In this document: piece after piece, positions 44,586 through 53,649 of the stretch
Numbering within the stretch: the stretch's first letter is position 1
How the letters are laid out: each line of letters begins with the position of its first letter
Source of the DNA: Nocardioides sp. TRM66260-LWL
GTDB lineage: Bacteria > Actinomycetota > Actinomycetes > Propionibacteriales > Nocardioidaceae
Direction of reading: 5' to 3'
Length of the DNA stretch: 64,000 nucleotides
NCBI RefSeq assembly: GCF_020075545.1
Contig: NZ_JAIQZK010000005.1
Coordinates: forward strand, 62,001 to 126,000
Made by a program: the position numbers and the translations under genes
The notes under the pieces: model-generated
Database searches by the model: none
What the model saw: the letters and a program-made list of their open reading frames with translations, nothing else
Told to the model about the DNA's origin: nothing

Positions 44586-45383
44586 CTACAGGCGCCGGTT
44601 GGCCAGGGACGGGTTGGCGCGGCGGGCCTCGGCGACGGCGTCCGGCGCCAGCGCGACGCGGAGCACCTCCTCGTCCGGGCCGGCCTCGGCGAGCACGTCG
44701 CCGAGCGGACCGACCGCGAGCGAGTGGCCGGTGTAGCGGGGCGCGGGCTGCGCCGCGGCGAGCACGTGCACGGTGTTCTCGATCGCGCGGGCCCGCACCA
44801 GCGTGCGCCAGTGGTCGAGCTTGCGCTCGCCGGCCACCCAGGCCGCCGGCACGACGAGCACGTCGGCCCCGGCGTCGACCAGCGCCCGGGCGAGCTCGGG
44901 GAAGCGCAGGTCGTAGCAGGTCATCAGCCCGAGCCGCCAGATGTCGCCGGCAGTGTCGCCGACGGGCAGGTCGACCACGACGGGCGTCGTCGGGCCGGCC
45001 AGCAGGCGGTCGGACTCGCGGTGGCCGAAGGAGTCGTAGAGGTGGATCTTGCGGTACTCCGCGCGCACCGCGCCGCGCACCAGCAGCGTGTTGTGGGGCC
45101 GGTCGGGGTCGGCGGAGGTCTCGAAGGCGCCGGCGACGACGGTGGTGTGGCGCGCCGCGGCGACCGCCGCGAGCGCCGTGGCGTAGGGCCCGTCCAGCGG
45201 CTCGGCGAAGGGCGCGACGTCGGAGCCCGGCGCGCCGAAGTCGCGCGCGGAGGCCTCCGGCAGCACCGCGAGGTCGACCCCGTCGGGCACCAGCGAGGGC
45301 AGGCGGGCGCGGTTGACCTCGGGGTCGAGGGCGCTGGCCGCCTGGACGAGCGCCACCTCCAGCGGGCGGGACGGGACGGGCAC
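44586..45383 (-). CDS. Carbon-nitrogen hydrolase (nitrilase-family amidase)
   Basis: A 265-aa amidase with the nitrilase catalytic triad visible: Glu in VLPEASARDFG (about 38), Lys in EYRKIHLYDS, and Cys in LMTCYDLRFPELARAL. It is similar in layout to the omega-amidase/Nit group that handles deaminated glutathione or keto-acid amides. GTG 45383 is 6 nt from a TACCCT box on the minus strand, so it appears leaderless. It is divergent from mobA with 26 bp between starts. Confidence 0.9.
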   Translation of the reverse strand: MPVPSRPLEVALVQAASALDPEVNRARLPSLVPDGVDLAVLPEASARDFGAPGSDVAPFAEPLDGPYATALAAVAAARHTTVVAGAFETSADPDRPHNTLLVRGAVRAEYRKIHLYDSFGHRESDRLLAGPTTPVVVDLPVGDTAGDIWRLGLMTCYDLRFPELARALVDAGADVLVVPAAWVAGERKLDHWRTLVRARAIENTVHVLAAAQPAPRYTGHSLAVGPLGDVLAEAGPDEEVLRVALAPDAVAEARRANPSLANRRL

Positions 45384-45389
45384 CCGGCC

Positions 45390-45395
45390 AGGGTA
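45390..45395 (-). promoter_or_regulatory. -10 box (TACCCT) of the nitrilase-family gene
   Basis: Read on the minus strand; ends 6 nt before GTG 45383. It overlaps the presumed promoter of the divergent mobA-like gene (TAGGTC at 45394-45399). Confidence 0.5.
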
Positions 45396-45409
45396 GGTCG
45401 TGCGCCAGG

Positions 45410-46027
45410 ATGGCCCGCGTGAGCGGACTCCTGGACCCCGGCCGGGGCGGCTTCTGCGCCGTGGTGCTCGCCGGCGGCCGCGGCACCCGGCTCGAGGGCG
45501 TCGACAAGGCCGGCCTCGAGGTCGACGGGCGCTCGCTGCTCGCTCACGCGCTCGACGCGCTCGTCGACGCCGCCGAGGTCGTCGTGGTCGGCGACCCGCT
45601 GCCCACGGATCGCCCCGTCACGTTCGTCCGCGAGGACCCCCGCCACGGCGGCCCGGTGGCGGCGCTGCTCACCGGCGTGGACGCCCTGCTGCGGCGTCCC
45701 CGGACGCTCGGCGTCCTCGCCGTCGACATGCCGCAGGTGACGCCCACGACCTTCCGCCGCCTGCACGACGCGGCCGACGGCCACGACGGCGCGCGCCTGG
45801 TCGACCCGACCGGACGCGGCCAGCTCGCCCTCGTCCTCGACCCCGACCGGCTGGCGGCCGTGCGCCCCGACCACGAGCGGCAGCACGGGATGGCGATGCG
45901 GACCCTCCTCGGGCCGCTCGACCTCGTCGACGTCGCCGCCGCCGGGCTGGAGCACCACGACATCGACACCTGGGGCGATCTCGCCACCCTCGCCGAGCAT
46001 CGCGAGCAGCAGTCGCGGGAGCAGTGA
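45410..46027 (+). CDS. mobA: Molybdenum cofactor guanylyltransferase (MobA-like)
   Basis: A 205-aa NTP transferase that attaches GMP to molybdopterin. Signature AVVLAGGRGTRLEGVDKA at the N-terminus, then VREDPRHGGPVAALLTGVD and LAVDMPQVTP. The final part HHDIDTWGDLATL is typical of MobA/MobA-like enzymes. The start is ATG 45410 or GTG 45419. A broader nucleotidyltransferase role is possible, as no other moco genes are nearby. Confidence 0.8.
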   Translation: MARVSGLLDPGRGGFCAVVLAGGRGTRLEGVDKAGLEVDGRSLLAHALDALVDAAEVVVVGDPLPTDRPVTFVREDPRHGGPVAALLTGVDALLRRPRTLGVLAVDMPQVTPTTFRRLHDAADGHDGARLVDPTGRGQLALVLDPDRLAAVRPDHERQHGMAMRTLLGPLDLVDVAAAGLEHHDIDTWGDLATLAEHREQQSREQ

Positions 46028-46087
46028 GGAGCCTGGGCGGCGCCGCCGTCCAGCCCGGGGGGTGACCGACGGCGGGGCCCGACGTCC

Positions 46088-46093
46088 TAGCCT
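46088..46093 (+). promoter_or_regulatory. -10 box (TAGCCT) of the quinone oxidoreductase gene
   Basis: TANNNT hexamer ending 7 nt before ATG 46101; leaderless arrangement. Confidence 0.55.
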
Positions 46094-46100
46094 TCGCAGC

Positions 46101-47069
46101 ATGCGCGCCGTCATCGCCCAGGGGACCGGCGGTCCCGAGGTCCTGAGCGTCGGGGAGCTCCCCGACCCCGAGCCCGGCCCCGGCGAGGTGCTGATCCGCG
46201 TCGCCGCCGCCGGCCTGAACCGCGCCGACCTGCTGCAGCGCCAGGGCTTCTACCCGCCGCCGCCGGGGGCCTCGGACGTGATCGGCATGGAGTGCAGCGG
46301 CACGATCACGGCCCTCGGCGAGGGCGTCACCGGCCACGAGGTCGGGGACGAGGTGTGCGCGCTGCTCGCCGGCGGCGGGTACGCCGAGCTGGTGGCCGTG
46401 CCGGCCGGTCAGGTGATGCCGCTGCCGCCGGGCGTCGACCTCGTCACCGCCGCGGCGCTGCCCGAGGTGGCGGCGACCGTGTGGTCGAACGTCTTCATGA
46501 TCGCGGGGCTGCGCCCCGGCGAGACCCTGCTGGTGCACGGCGGCGCGGGCGGCATCGGCACCTTCGCGATCCAGGCCGCGGCGGCGCTCGGCGCCCGCGT
46601 GCTGACGACCGCCGGCAGCGCCGAGAAGCGGGCGCTGTGCGAGTCGCTGGGCGCCGAGCGGGCGATCGACTACCGCGAGGAGGACTTCGTCGAGGTGCTC
46701 CGCGAGCTCGGCGGCGCCGACGTGGTGCTCGACAACATGGGCGCCAAGTACCTGGCCCGCAACGTCGACGCGCTGGCCACCGAGGGGCGGCTCGTCGTCA
46801 TCGGCATGCAGGGCGGCACCCGTGCCGAGTTCGACCTCAACGCCCTGCTGCGCAAGCGCGGCGCGGTGATCGCGACGTCGCTGCGCGCGCGCCCGGTCGA
46901 GGGCAAGAGCGCGATCTGCGCGGCCGTCGTCGAGCACGTCTGGCCGCTCGTCGGGGACGGCTCGGTGCGGCCGATCGTGCACGGCACGATGCCGTTGGCG
47001 CAGGTCGCCGAGGCGCACGCGCTGATGGACTCCGGCGCCCACAGCGGCAAGATCCTGCTCACCCTCTGA
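46101..47069 (+). CDS. NAD(P)H-quinone oxidoreductase (zinc-independent MDR family)
   Basis: A 322-aa medium-chain reductase of the quinone oxidoreductase/TP53I3 (PIG3) type. Motifs: AAAGLNRADLLQRQGFYPPP, GMECSGTI, and the NADPH-binding GGAGGIGTFAIQ. No structural zinc cysteines. It is immediately upstream of bpa (38 bp), the same order as Rv3777 and Rv3780 in M. tuberculosis, recalled from memory. Confidence 0.9.
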   Translation: MRAVIAQGTGGPEVLSVGELPDPEPGPGEVLIRVAAAGLNRADLLQRQGFYPPPPGASDVIGMECSGTITALGEGVTGHEVGDEVCALLAGGGYAELVAVPAGQVMPLPPGVDLVTAAALPEVAATVWSNVFMIAGLRPGETLLVHGGAGGIGTFAIQAAAALGARVLTTAGSAEKRALCESLGAERAIDYREEDFVEVLRELGGADVVLDNMGAKYLARNVDALATEGRLVVIGMQGGTRAEFDLNALLRKRGAVIATSLRARPVEGKSAICAAVVEHVWPLVGDGSVRPIVHGTMPLAQVAEAHALMDSGAHSGKILLTL

Positions 47070-47107
47070 TGCGCTCGCGGCGGTCGACGGCTCCGTAGGG
47101 TGGAGTC

Positions 47108-47680
47108 ATGAGCGAGGAGCAGCAGATCGTCATCGTCGGCCCCGACGGCCAGCCCATGGGCGCCGTGCCCGCCTCGGCCCTGCAGGTGCAGGACGCGCCG
47201 GAGGGCGAGGAGGGCGGCGAGCGCAACGTCACCGAGCTCGTCGAGCAGCCGGCGAAGGTGATGCGCATCGGCAGCATGATCCGTCAGCTGCTCGAGGAGG
47301 TGAAGGCGGCTCCGCTGGACGAGGCCAGCCGGCACCGGCTGCGCGAGATCCACGAGGCGTCGATCGACGAGCTCAAGGCCGGTCTGGCGCCCGAGCTGGT
47401 CGAGGAGCTCGAGCGGCTCGCGCTGCCCTTCGGCGAGGACGCCGCCCCGTCCGAGGGCGAGCTGCGGATCGCCCAGGCCCAGCTGGTCGGCTGGCTCGAG
47501 GGCCTCTTCCACGGCATCCAGACCGCGATCTACGCCCAGCAGATGGCCGCGCGGGCGCAGTTCGAGCAGATCCGTCGCGGCCTGCCCGCCGGGGGCGGCG
47601 CGCCCGTGCCCGGTGCCGGCATGCCCGGCGGCCCGGGCGAGGACGGCGGCTCGGACGCCTCGGGCGGCCTCTACCTCTGA
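47108..47680 (+). CDS. bpa: Bacterial proteasome activator
   Basis: A 190-aa ATP-independent regulator of the 20S proteasome. The core helices fit the Bpa family (LVEQPAKVMRIGSMIRQLLE, EASRHRLREIHEASIDEL, FHGIQTAIYAQQMAARAQF). The C-terminus GGLYL provides the penultimate Tyr-Leu needed to dock in the proteasome alpha-ring (GQYL in mycobacteria). It forms a dodecameric ring that feeds partly unfolded proteins to the proteasome. Its presence implies a 20S proteasome elsewhere in the genome. Confidence 0.95.
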   Translation: MSEEQQIVIVGPDGQPMGAVPASALQVQDAPEGEEGGERNVTELVEQPAKVMRIGSMIRQLLEEVKAAPLDEASRHRLREIHEASIDELKAGLAPELVEELERLALPFGEDAAPSEGELRIAQAQLVGWLEGLFHGIQTAIYAQQMAARAQFEQIRRGLPAGGGAPVPGAGMPGGPGEDGGSDASGGLYL

Positions 47681-47739
47681 GCCCGCGGCCCGGACAGTCG
47701 GCGGGCGGTCAGCGGACGGCCGGCGGACGGCCGGCGGGC

Positions 47740-48384
47740 TCAGGCCCGGCGTCGACGCACGACGACCAGCCCGAGCAGGCCGACGAGCACCAGCGCGGCG
47801 CCCGGCGCGGCGGCGCGCTCGAAGGTGGCCGGCGTCGAGACCGGCAGGGCGGTGAGGGCAGGCGGCGTGGGCTCCGGCGAGACCGGCACCTTCGGTGAGC
47901 CGTACAGCGACTTCAGCGAGCGACGCAGCGCCGGGGAGGCCGTCGCGGTGCCACTGGAGGCCGAGACGCGCCACAGGTCGCCGTCCGCACGGGCGAAGAA
48001 GACGTACGGGGTGTCCTGCGGCAGACGGCCCAGCGGGCACACCGACGGCGGCCCGGAGCGGGTGACGACCTCGACCGACTTCGAGCGGATCCGGCCGCGC
48101 CACACCCCGCTGACCACGACCCGGTGGGTGAACACCGTGTCGTCGCCGTCGGCCCGGCTGGTGACCGACTGCACCGAGCCCACGAAGACGGCGTCGGCCT
48201 GCTGACCCGCGCGGCTCACGAGCGGCGGCCGGCACGACAGCGCCGAGGCGGGGGCCGCGACCAGCGTGGCCACGGCCGCGGCTCCGGCCAGCACCGCGAG
48301 CAGCGGCAGGACGGTCAGCAGCGCCAGGAGCGCCGCCGGACCGCGGGCGGCACGGGAGCGGGTGGACGGACGCATGGGTTCCAT
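47740..48384 (-). CDS. Secreted membrane-anchored protein, unknown
   Basis: A 214-aa protein with a long signal peptide (ALLALLTVLPLLAVLAG, then ASALSC), a roughly 110-residue exported domain (ADAVFVGSVQSVT, VFTHRVVVSGVWRG, PYVFFARADG) reminiscent of NTR/TIMP-like small domains, a Pro/Thr linker, and a C-terminal helix with VVRRRRA. It sits in the membrane by that last helix, so most of it faces outside. The start may be the second ATG at 48375. Confidence 0.65.
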   Translation of the reverse strand: MEPMRPSTRSRAARGPAALLALLTVLPLLAVLAGAAAVATLVAAPASALSCRPPLVSRAGQQADAVFVGSVQSVTSRADGDDTVFTHRVVVSGVWRGRIRSKSVEVVTRSGPPSVCPLGRLPQDTPYVFFARADGDLWRVSASSGTATASPALRRSLKSLYGSPKVPVSPEPTPPALTALPVSTPATFERAAAPGAALVLVGLLGLVVVRRRRA

Positions 48385-48402
48385 GGAAGCAGATGCCCGC
48401 GC

Positions 48403-49263
48403 TCAGTCCGACGCGCCGGGCTGCAGTCCGAGGCCGAAGAGCCCGGAGAGCACCTGCGCGACGCCGTCCTCGTCGTGGCCGGGGGCGGTGCGGCCGGCGA
48501 CCTCGCGGACCGACGGGTGCGCGTCGGCCATCGCGTAGGACAGCCCGGCCCAGCCGAGCATCGGCAGGTCGTTGGGCATGTCGCCGAAGGCGACGACGTC
48601 CGCCGGGCCGAGGCCGAGCTCGGCGCACAGCAGTTCGAGGGTCGAGGCCTTGGTGACGTCGGGGGCGCTGATCTCGAGCAGCGTCGAGGACGACGACCAG
48701 GTGATCGTCAGCCGCCCCCGCGACACCGCCTCGGCGCGGTCCCAGTACTCCTGGGCGTCGAGCTCCTCGTGGCGCGCCAGCAGCTTGAGCACGCGCCGGT
48801 CGAGCAGGTCGGCCAGGGGCGCGCGGCGCGAGACGTCGGGGATCTCGACCCGCTCCATGAAGGTCGGCTCCAGGCCGATGCCGACGAGGTCCTCGACGGC
48901 GAACGCGCTGCCCGGCACCGCGGCGCGGATCTCCTCGGCGACCTCCAGCGCGAGCGCCGGCTCGATGTCGCGCACCAGGCGCGGCGCGTCGGCGGCGACG
49001 TCCCACACGGCGGCGCCGTTGGAGATGATCGCCAGCCCGTGCTCGCCGACGTGGTCGAAGACGTGGGCGGCCCACCGCAGGGGGCGTCCGGTGACGAAGA
49101 CGACCGGGACGCCGCGCTGCTCCAGCGCCGTCAGCACCGCGCGGGTGTAGGGCGAGACCGAGCCGTCGCTGCGCACCAGGGTGCCGTCGAGGTCCGTGGC
49201 CACCAGGCGCGGCAGCGGCCGCTCGCCGCCGGGCGGGAGGTCGAGCGGGGAGGTGGTCGTCAC
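48403..49263 (-). CDS. HAD-superfamily Cof-type phosphatase
   Basis: A 286-aa HAD hydrolase. Motif I ATDLDGTLVRSDG (catalytic Asp pair), motif II VFVTGRP, motif III Lys in TKASTLELL, motif IV AFGDMPNDLPML, which is the Cof/class IIB layout with cap between. It is a paralogue of the gene at 49739. The operon serS-HAD-GNAT-HAD is linked by 4-nt overlaps; GTG 49263 overlaps the GNAT stop. Confidence 0.9.
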   Translation of the reverse strand: MTTTSPLDLPPGGERPLPRLVATDLDGTLVRSDGSVSPYTRAVLTALEQRGVPVVFVTGRPLRWAAHVFDHVGEHGLAIISNGAAVWDVAADAPRLVRDIEPALALEVAEEIRAAVPGSAFAVEDLVGIGLEPTFMERVEIPDVSRRAPLADLLDRRVLKLLARHEELDAQEYWDRAEAVSRGRLTITWSSSSTLLEISAPDVTKASTLELLCAELGLGPADVVAFGDMPNDLPMLGWAGLSYAMADAHPSVREVAGRTAPGHDEDGVAQVLSGLFGLGLQPGASD

Positions 49264-49742
49264 GGCAGGGACCTCGCCATCACCAGGTGTCCGTCGTCGT
49301 CGGCCCCGCGGAGCGCGGTGAAGCCGGTCTTGGCCAGCACCCGCAGGCTGCGCGCGTTCTCGGGCCGGGTGCGGGCGCGCACGCGGACGCCGAGGGCGTC
49401 GACGTGGTCGAGCAGGGCGGTCAGCGCCTCGGTCGCGAAGCCCCAGCCCTGCGCCTCGTCGACCAATCCGAAGCCGACCTCGGTCTCGGGGACGTCGTCG
49501 TCGGCCGGCTCGGGCGCGCCGAAGAAGCCGATCGTCCCGAGCGCCGTGACGCCGCGGACGATCGCCCGCACCGACCAGGGGTCGCCCTCGCGCCACATCG
49601 AGATCGCGTCGAGGTCGTCGGGACGCGGGAAGTCGGGGTGGAACTGCGGGCGCCGCGCCCCGGCCCGCAGGTCGGCGACCACCGCGGCGTCGAGCAGCGG
49701 CAGGCGCAGCCGCTCGGTCGCGATCATCGCGGGCAGGCTCAC
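49260..49742 (-). CDS. GNAT-family N-acetyltransferase (RimJ/RimL-like)
   Basis: A 160-aa acetyltransferase. It opens with IATERLRLPLLD and has EVGFGLVDEAQGWGFATEAL, the CoA pyrophosphate-binding motif A, then ENARSLRVLAKTGF. GTG 49742 overlaps the upstream HAD stop (GTGA). Substrate unknown; RimJ/L-like proteins acetylate protein N-termini or small molecules. Confidence 0.88.
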   Translation of the reverse strand: MSLPAMIATERLRLPLLDAAVVADLRAGARRPQFHPDFPRPDDLDAISMWREGDPWSVRAIVRGVTALGTIGFFGAPEPADDDVPETEVGFGLVDEAQGWGFATEALTALLDHVDALGVRVRARTRPENARSLRVLAKTGFTALRGADDDGHLVMARSLP

Positions 49743-50581
49743 GCGCCCGTCCCGAACCAGCGGTCGAGCTCGCGGGCGGCGCCGTCGTCGGCCACGGAGT
49801 CGGTGACGGCGTCGGCTGCCGCGCGCACCTGCTCGACGGCCTGGCCCATGGCCACGCCGCGACCCGCCCAGGCGAGCATCTCGAGGTCGTTGCGGCCGTC
49901 GCCGATGGCCAGCGCGTCGGCGGCGACGACCCCGAGGGCGTCGGCGACGAGCTGCAGCCCGAACGCCTTGGAGACGCCGACGGGCGCGAGGTCGAGCCAG
50001 GCCGTCCAGCCCACCACGTAGTCGATGCCGTGCAGGCCCGCGCGAGCGGCGAGCTCGACGAAGTCCTCCGGCTGCGCGGACGGGTCGCGGATGATCACCC
50101 GGCTGACCGGCTCGCCGACGAGGTCCTCGACCTCGGCGACGATGCTCTCGCCGCCGAGCTCGCCCTCGGGGAACGGGGCGCTGACGCGGTAGCCGACGCC
50201 GCGCTCCTCGACCGCGACCAGCGCGGAGGGCCGCTCGGCCAGGATCGCGCGGACGGCGGGCGCGGCGTCGAAGGTCTCCTCGTGCACCACGCGCATCGGC
50301 GGGTAGCGGAACACGACGGCGCCGTTGGAGGCGACGATCCAGGCGGGGTCGTCCTCGGTGCCGAGGCCCAGGGCGTCGGCCATCTCGATCATGCCGCCGG
50401 GCGCGCGTCCGCTGGAGAGCACGACGTGCGCGCCGGCCGCCTTGGCCCGGGCCACCGCCTCGACGACCGCCGGGCTCAGGTGCGGGTCGGTGGAGCCGGC
50501 GCCCTCGACCCAGCGCAGCAGCGTGCCGTCGATGTCGAGCGCGACCAGGCGCGGCCGCCAGCTCTCGGGCGTGCGGCTCAC
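49739..50581 (-). CDS. HAD-superfamily Cof-type phosphatase
   Basis: A 280-aa HAD hydrolase with [13 protein letters not shown] (motif I), VLSSGRAPG (motif II), the Lys in [10 protein letters not shown] (motif III), and [12 protein letters not shown] (motif IV). GTG 50581 overlaps the serS stop. Two Cof-type paralogues in one operon suggest different sugar- or nucleotide-phosphate substrates. A Cof-type hydrolase lies near serS in mycobacteria too. Confidence 0.9.
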   Translation of the reverse strand: MSRTPESWRPRLVALDIDGTLLRWVEGAGSTDPHLSPAVVEAVARAKAAGAHVVLSSGRAPGGMIEMADALGLGTEDDPAWIVASNGAVVFRYPPMRVVHEETFDAAPAVRAILAERPSALVAVEERGVGYRVSAPFPEGELGGESIVAEVEDLVGEPVSRVIIRDPSAQPEDFVELAARAGLHGIDYVVGWTAWLDLAPVGVSKAFGLQLVADALGVVAADALAIGDGRNDLEMLAWAGRGVAMGQAVEQVRAAADAVTDSVADDGAARELDRWFGTGA

Positions 50582-51870
50582 GGGGCCACGACCGGCTCGA
50601 GGACGTCACGGCCCAGCCAGGGCCGCAGCGCCTCGGGCACCCGCACCGACCCGTCGGCCTGCTGGTGGGTCTCGAGGATGGCCACGATCGTGCGGGTCAT
50701 CGCGCACAGCGTGCCGTTGAGGGTGGCGATCGGCTTGACCGTGGTGGCGCCGTCGGCGGCCGGGTAGCGGCCGCGGATGTCGAGGCGCCGGGCCTGGAAC
50801 TCGGTGCAGTTCGAGGTGGAGGTGAGCTCGCGGTACTTGCCCTGGGTGGGGATCCAGGCCTCGCAGTCGAACTTGCGGATGGCCGAGAGGCCGAGGTCGC
50901 CGGCGGCGACGTCGATGACCCGGTACGCCAGCTCGAGCCGGTCGAGGAACTGCTTCTCCCAGGCCAGGAGCCGCTGGTGCTCGGCCGCGGCGTCGTCGGG
51001 GTCGGCGTAGACGAACATCTCGACCTTGTCGAACCAGTGGACGCGGATGATGCCCTTGGTGTCCTTGCCGTGCGAGCCGGCCTCCTTGCGGAAGCACGGG
51101 CTGAACGCGGCGTAGCGGCGCGGGAGGCTGGCGGCGTCGAGGATCTCGTCGGAGTGGTAGGCCGCCATCGGCACCTCGCTGGTGCCGACGAGGTAGAGGT
51201 CCTCGCCCTCGATGCGGTAGACGTCGTCGGCGGCCTGGCCGAGGAAGCCGGTGCCGTCCATCGCCCGCGGACGCACCAGCGACGGCGCGATGACCTGGGT
51301 GAACCCGGCCTCACGGGCCTGCTGCATGGCCAGGTTGATCAGCGCGAGCTCGAGCTCGGCGCCGACGCCGGTGAGGAAGTAGAAGCGGCTGCCGGAGACC
51401 TTGGCGCCGCGGTCGAGGTCGATGGCGCCGAGCAGCCGGCCGAGCTCGATGTGGTCGCGCGGCTCGAAGCCCTCCGCGGCGAAGTCGCGCGGGGTGCCGA
51501 CGGTCTCCAGGACGACGAAGTCGTCCTCGCCGCCCTCGGGGGTCTCGGCGGCGGCGAGGTTCGGCAGCGAGGTCAGCGCGGCCTGCCACGCGGCCTCGGC
51601 CTCGGCCTGGGCGGCCTCGGCCTGCTTGACCTCGGCGGCGAGCGCCTTGGTGCGCGTGAGCAGCGCCTGCTTCTCCTCGCCCTGGGCCTGGGCGACCTGC
51701 TTGCCGAGGCCCTTCTGCTCGGCCCGCAGCTGCTCGAAGGCGACGATCGCGGCCCGGCGGGCGGAGTCGGCGGCGAGCGCCTCGTCGACGACGGCGTCGG
51801 AGAGGCCCCGCTTGGCCTGGGCGGCGCGGACGACGTCGGGCTGCTCGCGGAGGGTGCGCGGATCGATCAC
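50578..51870 (-). CDS. serS: Seryl-tRNA synthetase
   Basis: A 430-aa class II aminoacyl-tRNA synthetase. The N-terminal coiled-coil arm (about 25-105) ends in [15 protein letters not shown]. Class II motifs 2 ([18 protein letters not shown]) and 3 ([17 protein letters not shown]) are present. GTG 51870 begins [16 protein letters not shown]. It is the first gene of a four-gene operon (serS-HAD-GNAT-HAD), every junction overlapping by GTGA. Confidence 0.98.
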   Translation of the reverse strand: MIDPRTLREQPDVVRAAQAKRGLSDAVVDEALAADSARRAAIVAFEQLRAEQKGLGKQVAQAQGEEKQALLTRTKALAAEVKQAEAAQAEAEAAWQAALTSLPNLAAAETPEGGEDDFVVLETVGTPRDFAAEGFEPRDHIELGRLLGAIDLDRGAKVSGSRFYFLTGVGAELELALINLAMQQAREAGFTQVIAPSLVRPRAMDGTGFLGQAADDVYRIEGEDLYLVGTSEVPMAAYHSDEILDAASLPRRYAAFSPCFRKEAGSHGKDTKGIIRVHWFDKVEMFVYADPDDAAAEHQRLLAWEKQFLDRLELAYRVIDVAAGDLGLSAIRKFDCEAWIPTQGKYRELTSTSNCTEFQARRLDIRGRYPAADGATTVKPIATLNGTLCAMTRTIVAILETHQQADGSVRVPEALRPWLGRDVLEPVVAP

Positions 51871-51921
51871 GGCGTCAGGCTATCCGGGCCGGCCACCGGC
51901 TCCCGGAGCGCATCGGCGCGC

Positions 51922-52893
51922 TCAGAAGAGCGCGATCCGCTCGGCGGGCGGGAAGAGCGCGTCGAGCTCGGCGAGGTCGTCGTCGGCGGGCGTCCAGGAC
52001 GCCGCGGCGGCGTTGGCCCGGATCTGCTCGGGGCGGGTGGCGCCGGCGATCACGCTGGCCACGGCGGGACGGGTCGCGAGCCACGAGATCGCGACCTCGA
52101 GCTCGGTGAGCCCGCGGGCCTGCGCGAACGCCGAGTAGGCGCGCAACTGCTCGCCCTGCGCGACGTCGAGCAGGTGCTGGCGGGTCATCGTCAGGCGGCT
52201 GCCCTCGGGGGCGCCGTCGCGGTACTTGCCGGTGAGCAGGCCGTTGGCCAGGGGGAAGTACGGCAGCAGGCCCAGCCCGAACGCCTCGCAGGCCGGGGCG
52301 ACCTCGAGCTCGGCGCGCCGGTCGAGCAGGTTGTAGTGGTTCTGCGCGGAGACGAAGCGGGTGCCGAGCGCGCGGCCGACGTGGTCGGCGTCCGCGATCT
52401 GCCAGCCGGAGAGGTTGGAGTGCCCGACGTAGCGGACCTTGCCGGCGGTGACGAGGTCGTCGAGCGCCGCGAGGGTCTCCTCGATCGGCGTGAGCGGGTC
52501 GGGGGTGTGCAGCTGGTAGAGGTCGATCCAGTCGGTGCCCAGCCGGCGCAGCGACGCCTCCGCCGCCCGGACGACGTAGCGCCGCGAGCCGCGGGCGTCG
52601 AAGTCGGCGCCGTTCGCGCCGCCCGTCGGCATGCCGAACTTCGTGGCGACGACCACGTCGTCGCGGCGACCGCGCAGGGCGACGCCGAGCCGCTCCTCCG
52701 AGAGGCCCGGCCGCGCCCCGTAGACGTCGGCGACGTCGAAGAGGGTGATGCCGGCGTCGATCGCGGCGTGGACCAGGGCGTCGGTGCCCTCCTGGCTCTC
52801 GCTGGCCGTACCGGCGCGACCGAGGTTGTTGCACCCCAGGCCCACGACGGAGACGACGAGACCGGAACGACCGAGACGGGTGGTGGCGACCAT
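51922..52893 (-). CDS. Aldo/keto reductase
   Basis: A 323-aa NADPH-dependent TIM-barrel reductase. The catalytic tetrad is visible: Asp in FDVADVYG, Tyr in the same stretch, Lys in VATKFGM, His in YQLHTPDP. C-terminal cofactor motif VIAGATRPEQI. Close in type to the YhdN/Tas-like group. ATG 52893 follows a leaderless TAGGGT box. Confidence 0.92.
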   Translation of the reverse strand: MVATTRLGRSGLVVSVVGLGCNNLGRAGTASESQEGTDALVHAAIDAGITLFDVADVYGARPGLSEERLGVALRGRRDDVVVATKFGMPTGGANGADFDARGSRRYVVRAAEASLRRLGTDWIDLYQLHTPDPLTPIEETLAALDDLVTAGKVRYVGHSNLSGWQIADADHVGRALGTRFVSAQNHYNLLDRRAELEVAPACEAFGLGLLPYFPLANGLLTGKYRDGAPEGSRLTMTRQHLLDVAQGEQLRAYSAFAQARGLTELEVAISWLATRPAVASVIAGATRPEQIRANAAAASWTPADDDLAELDALFPPAERIALF

Positions 52894-52900
52894 GCCTGCG

Positions 52901-52906
52901 ACCCTA
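52901..52906 (-). promoter_or_regulatory. -10 box (TAGGGT) of the aldo/keto reductase gene
   Basis: Read on the minus strand, ends 7 nt before ATG 52893; leaderless arrangement. Confidence 0.55.
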
Positions 52907-52982
52907 GGCCGCGGCCGCGCCGGGCCGGCCCCCGGAGAGGGTGGGACGCAGAGGCGACCGAGCGCCGGCGGGAGTGCCGGTC

Positions 52983-53588
52983 TCAGGGACGCCAGTCGGG
53001 CCGGCGGCCGAACCAGCCCACGAGCCGGTCGAAGGCGCCGGCGTCGTCGGCGACCGGCACGACGTCGCCGAACGGCATCTGCGCCCTCCCCTGCGCCGGG
53101 AGCCGCTGCATGGCCGCGGCGAGCAGGGGCGCGGCCACCGCGGCATCGAGCAGGTCGCGCCGGTCGACGGCCGCGGCGAGGTCCCACGTGTGGACGGCGA
53201 CCTCGCCGACGTAGCTGATCAGCACCGCACCCGCGGGCAGGGTGCCGAAGGGCGCGGTGACGGGCCGGGCGAGGTCGACGAGCGGCAGGGCGTCGCGCAG
53301 TCGCGCGACGGCGGCGTGCCAGGCGTCCGCGCGCTCGTCGTCGGGGACGACGGTGACCTGCGGGACCTCGGAGAAGTGGCCGCCGGCGGTGACGACGCGG
53401 ATGCGCTCGACGACCGTGAGCAGGTGACCGAGCAGGGTGCGCAGGTCGTACTCGTCGCAGGGCGTCGGCCGGTCGAGGCCGGGCAGGTCGCCGGCGGCGA
53501 GCAGCACGAGCGGCTCGGCGTGGGCGAGGGCGTCCAGCAGCGCGGGACGCAGGTCGGGGATGGACGGGGTGGCGGTGATCGGGCTCAT
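52983..53588 (-). CDS. Mycothiol-dependent maleylpyruvate isomerase-fold protein (TIGR03086-like)
   Basis: A 201-aa DinB/MDMPI-fold protein. The metal-binding pattern is present: RPTPCDEYDLRTLLGHL (His of the first helix) and VAVHTWDLAAAVDR (HxxD). Close in layout to TIGR03086-type proteins of mycothiol-producing actinobacteria; the exact reaction is unknown. It is divergent from the WYL regulator across a palindrome, and is a probable target of it. Confidence 0.82.
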   Translation of the reverse strand: MSPITATPSIPDLRPALLDALAHAEPLVLLAAGDLPGLDRPTPCDEYDLRTLLGHLLTVVERIRVVTAGGHFSEVPQVTVVPDDERADAWHAAVARLRDALPLVDLARPVTAPFGTLPAGAVLISYVGEVAVHTWDLAAAVDRRDLLDAAVAAPLLAAAMQRLPAQGRAQMPFGDVVPVADDAGAFDRLVGWFGRRPDWRP

Positions 53589-53611
53589 GGGACGAGGTTC
53601 CCGCTCATACT

Positions 53612-53626
53612 TGACACCTTGTGTCA
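53612..53626. promoter_or_regulatory. Probable operator, TGACAC-CTT-GTGTCA
   Basis: A perfect 15-bp inverted repeat in the 61-bp divergent gap between the MDMPI-fold gene and the WYL regulator. It overlaps TTGACA (53611-53616), a plausible -35 element, so binding there could regulate both genes. A further half-like CTGACA follows at 53633-53638. Confidence 0.55.
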
Positions 53627-53649
53627 GGTATTCCTGACAGGATCGGGAC

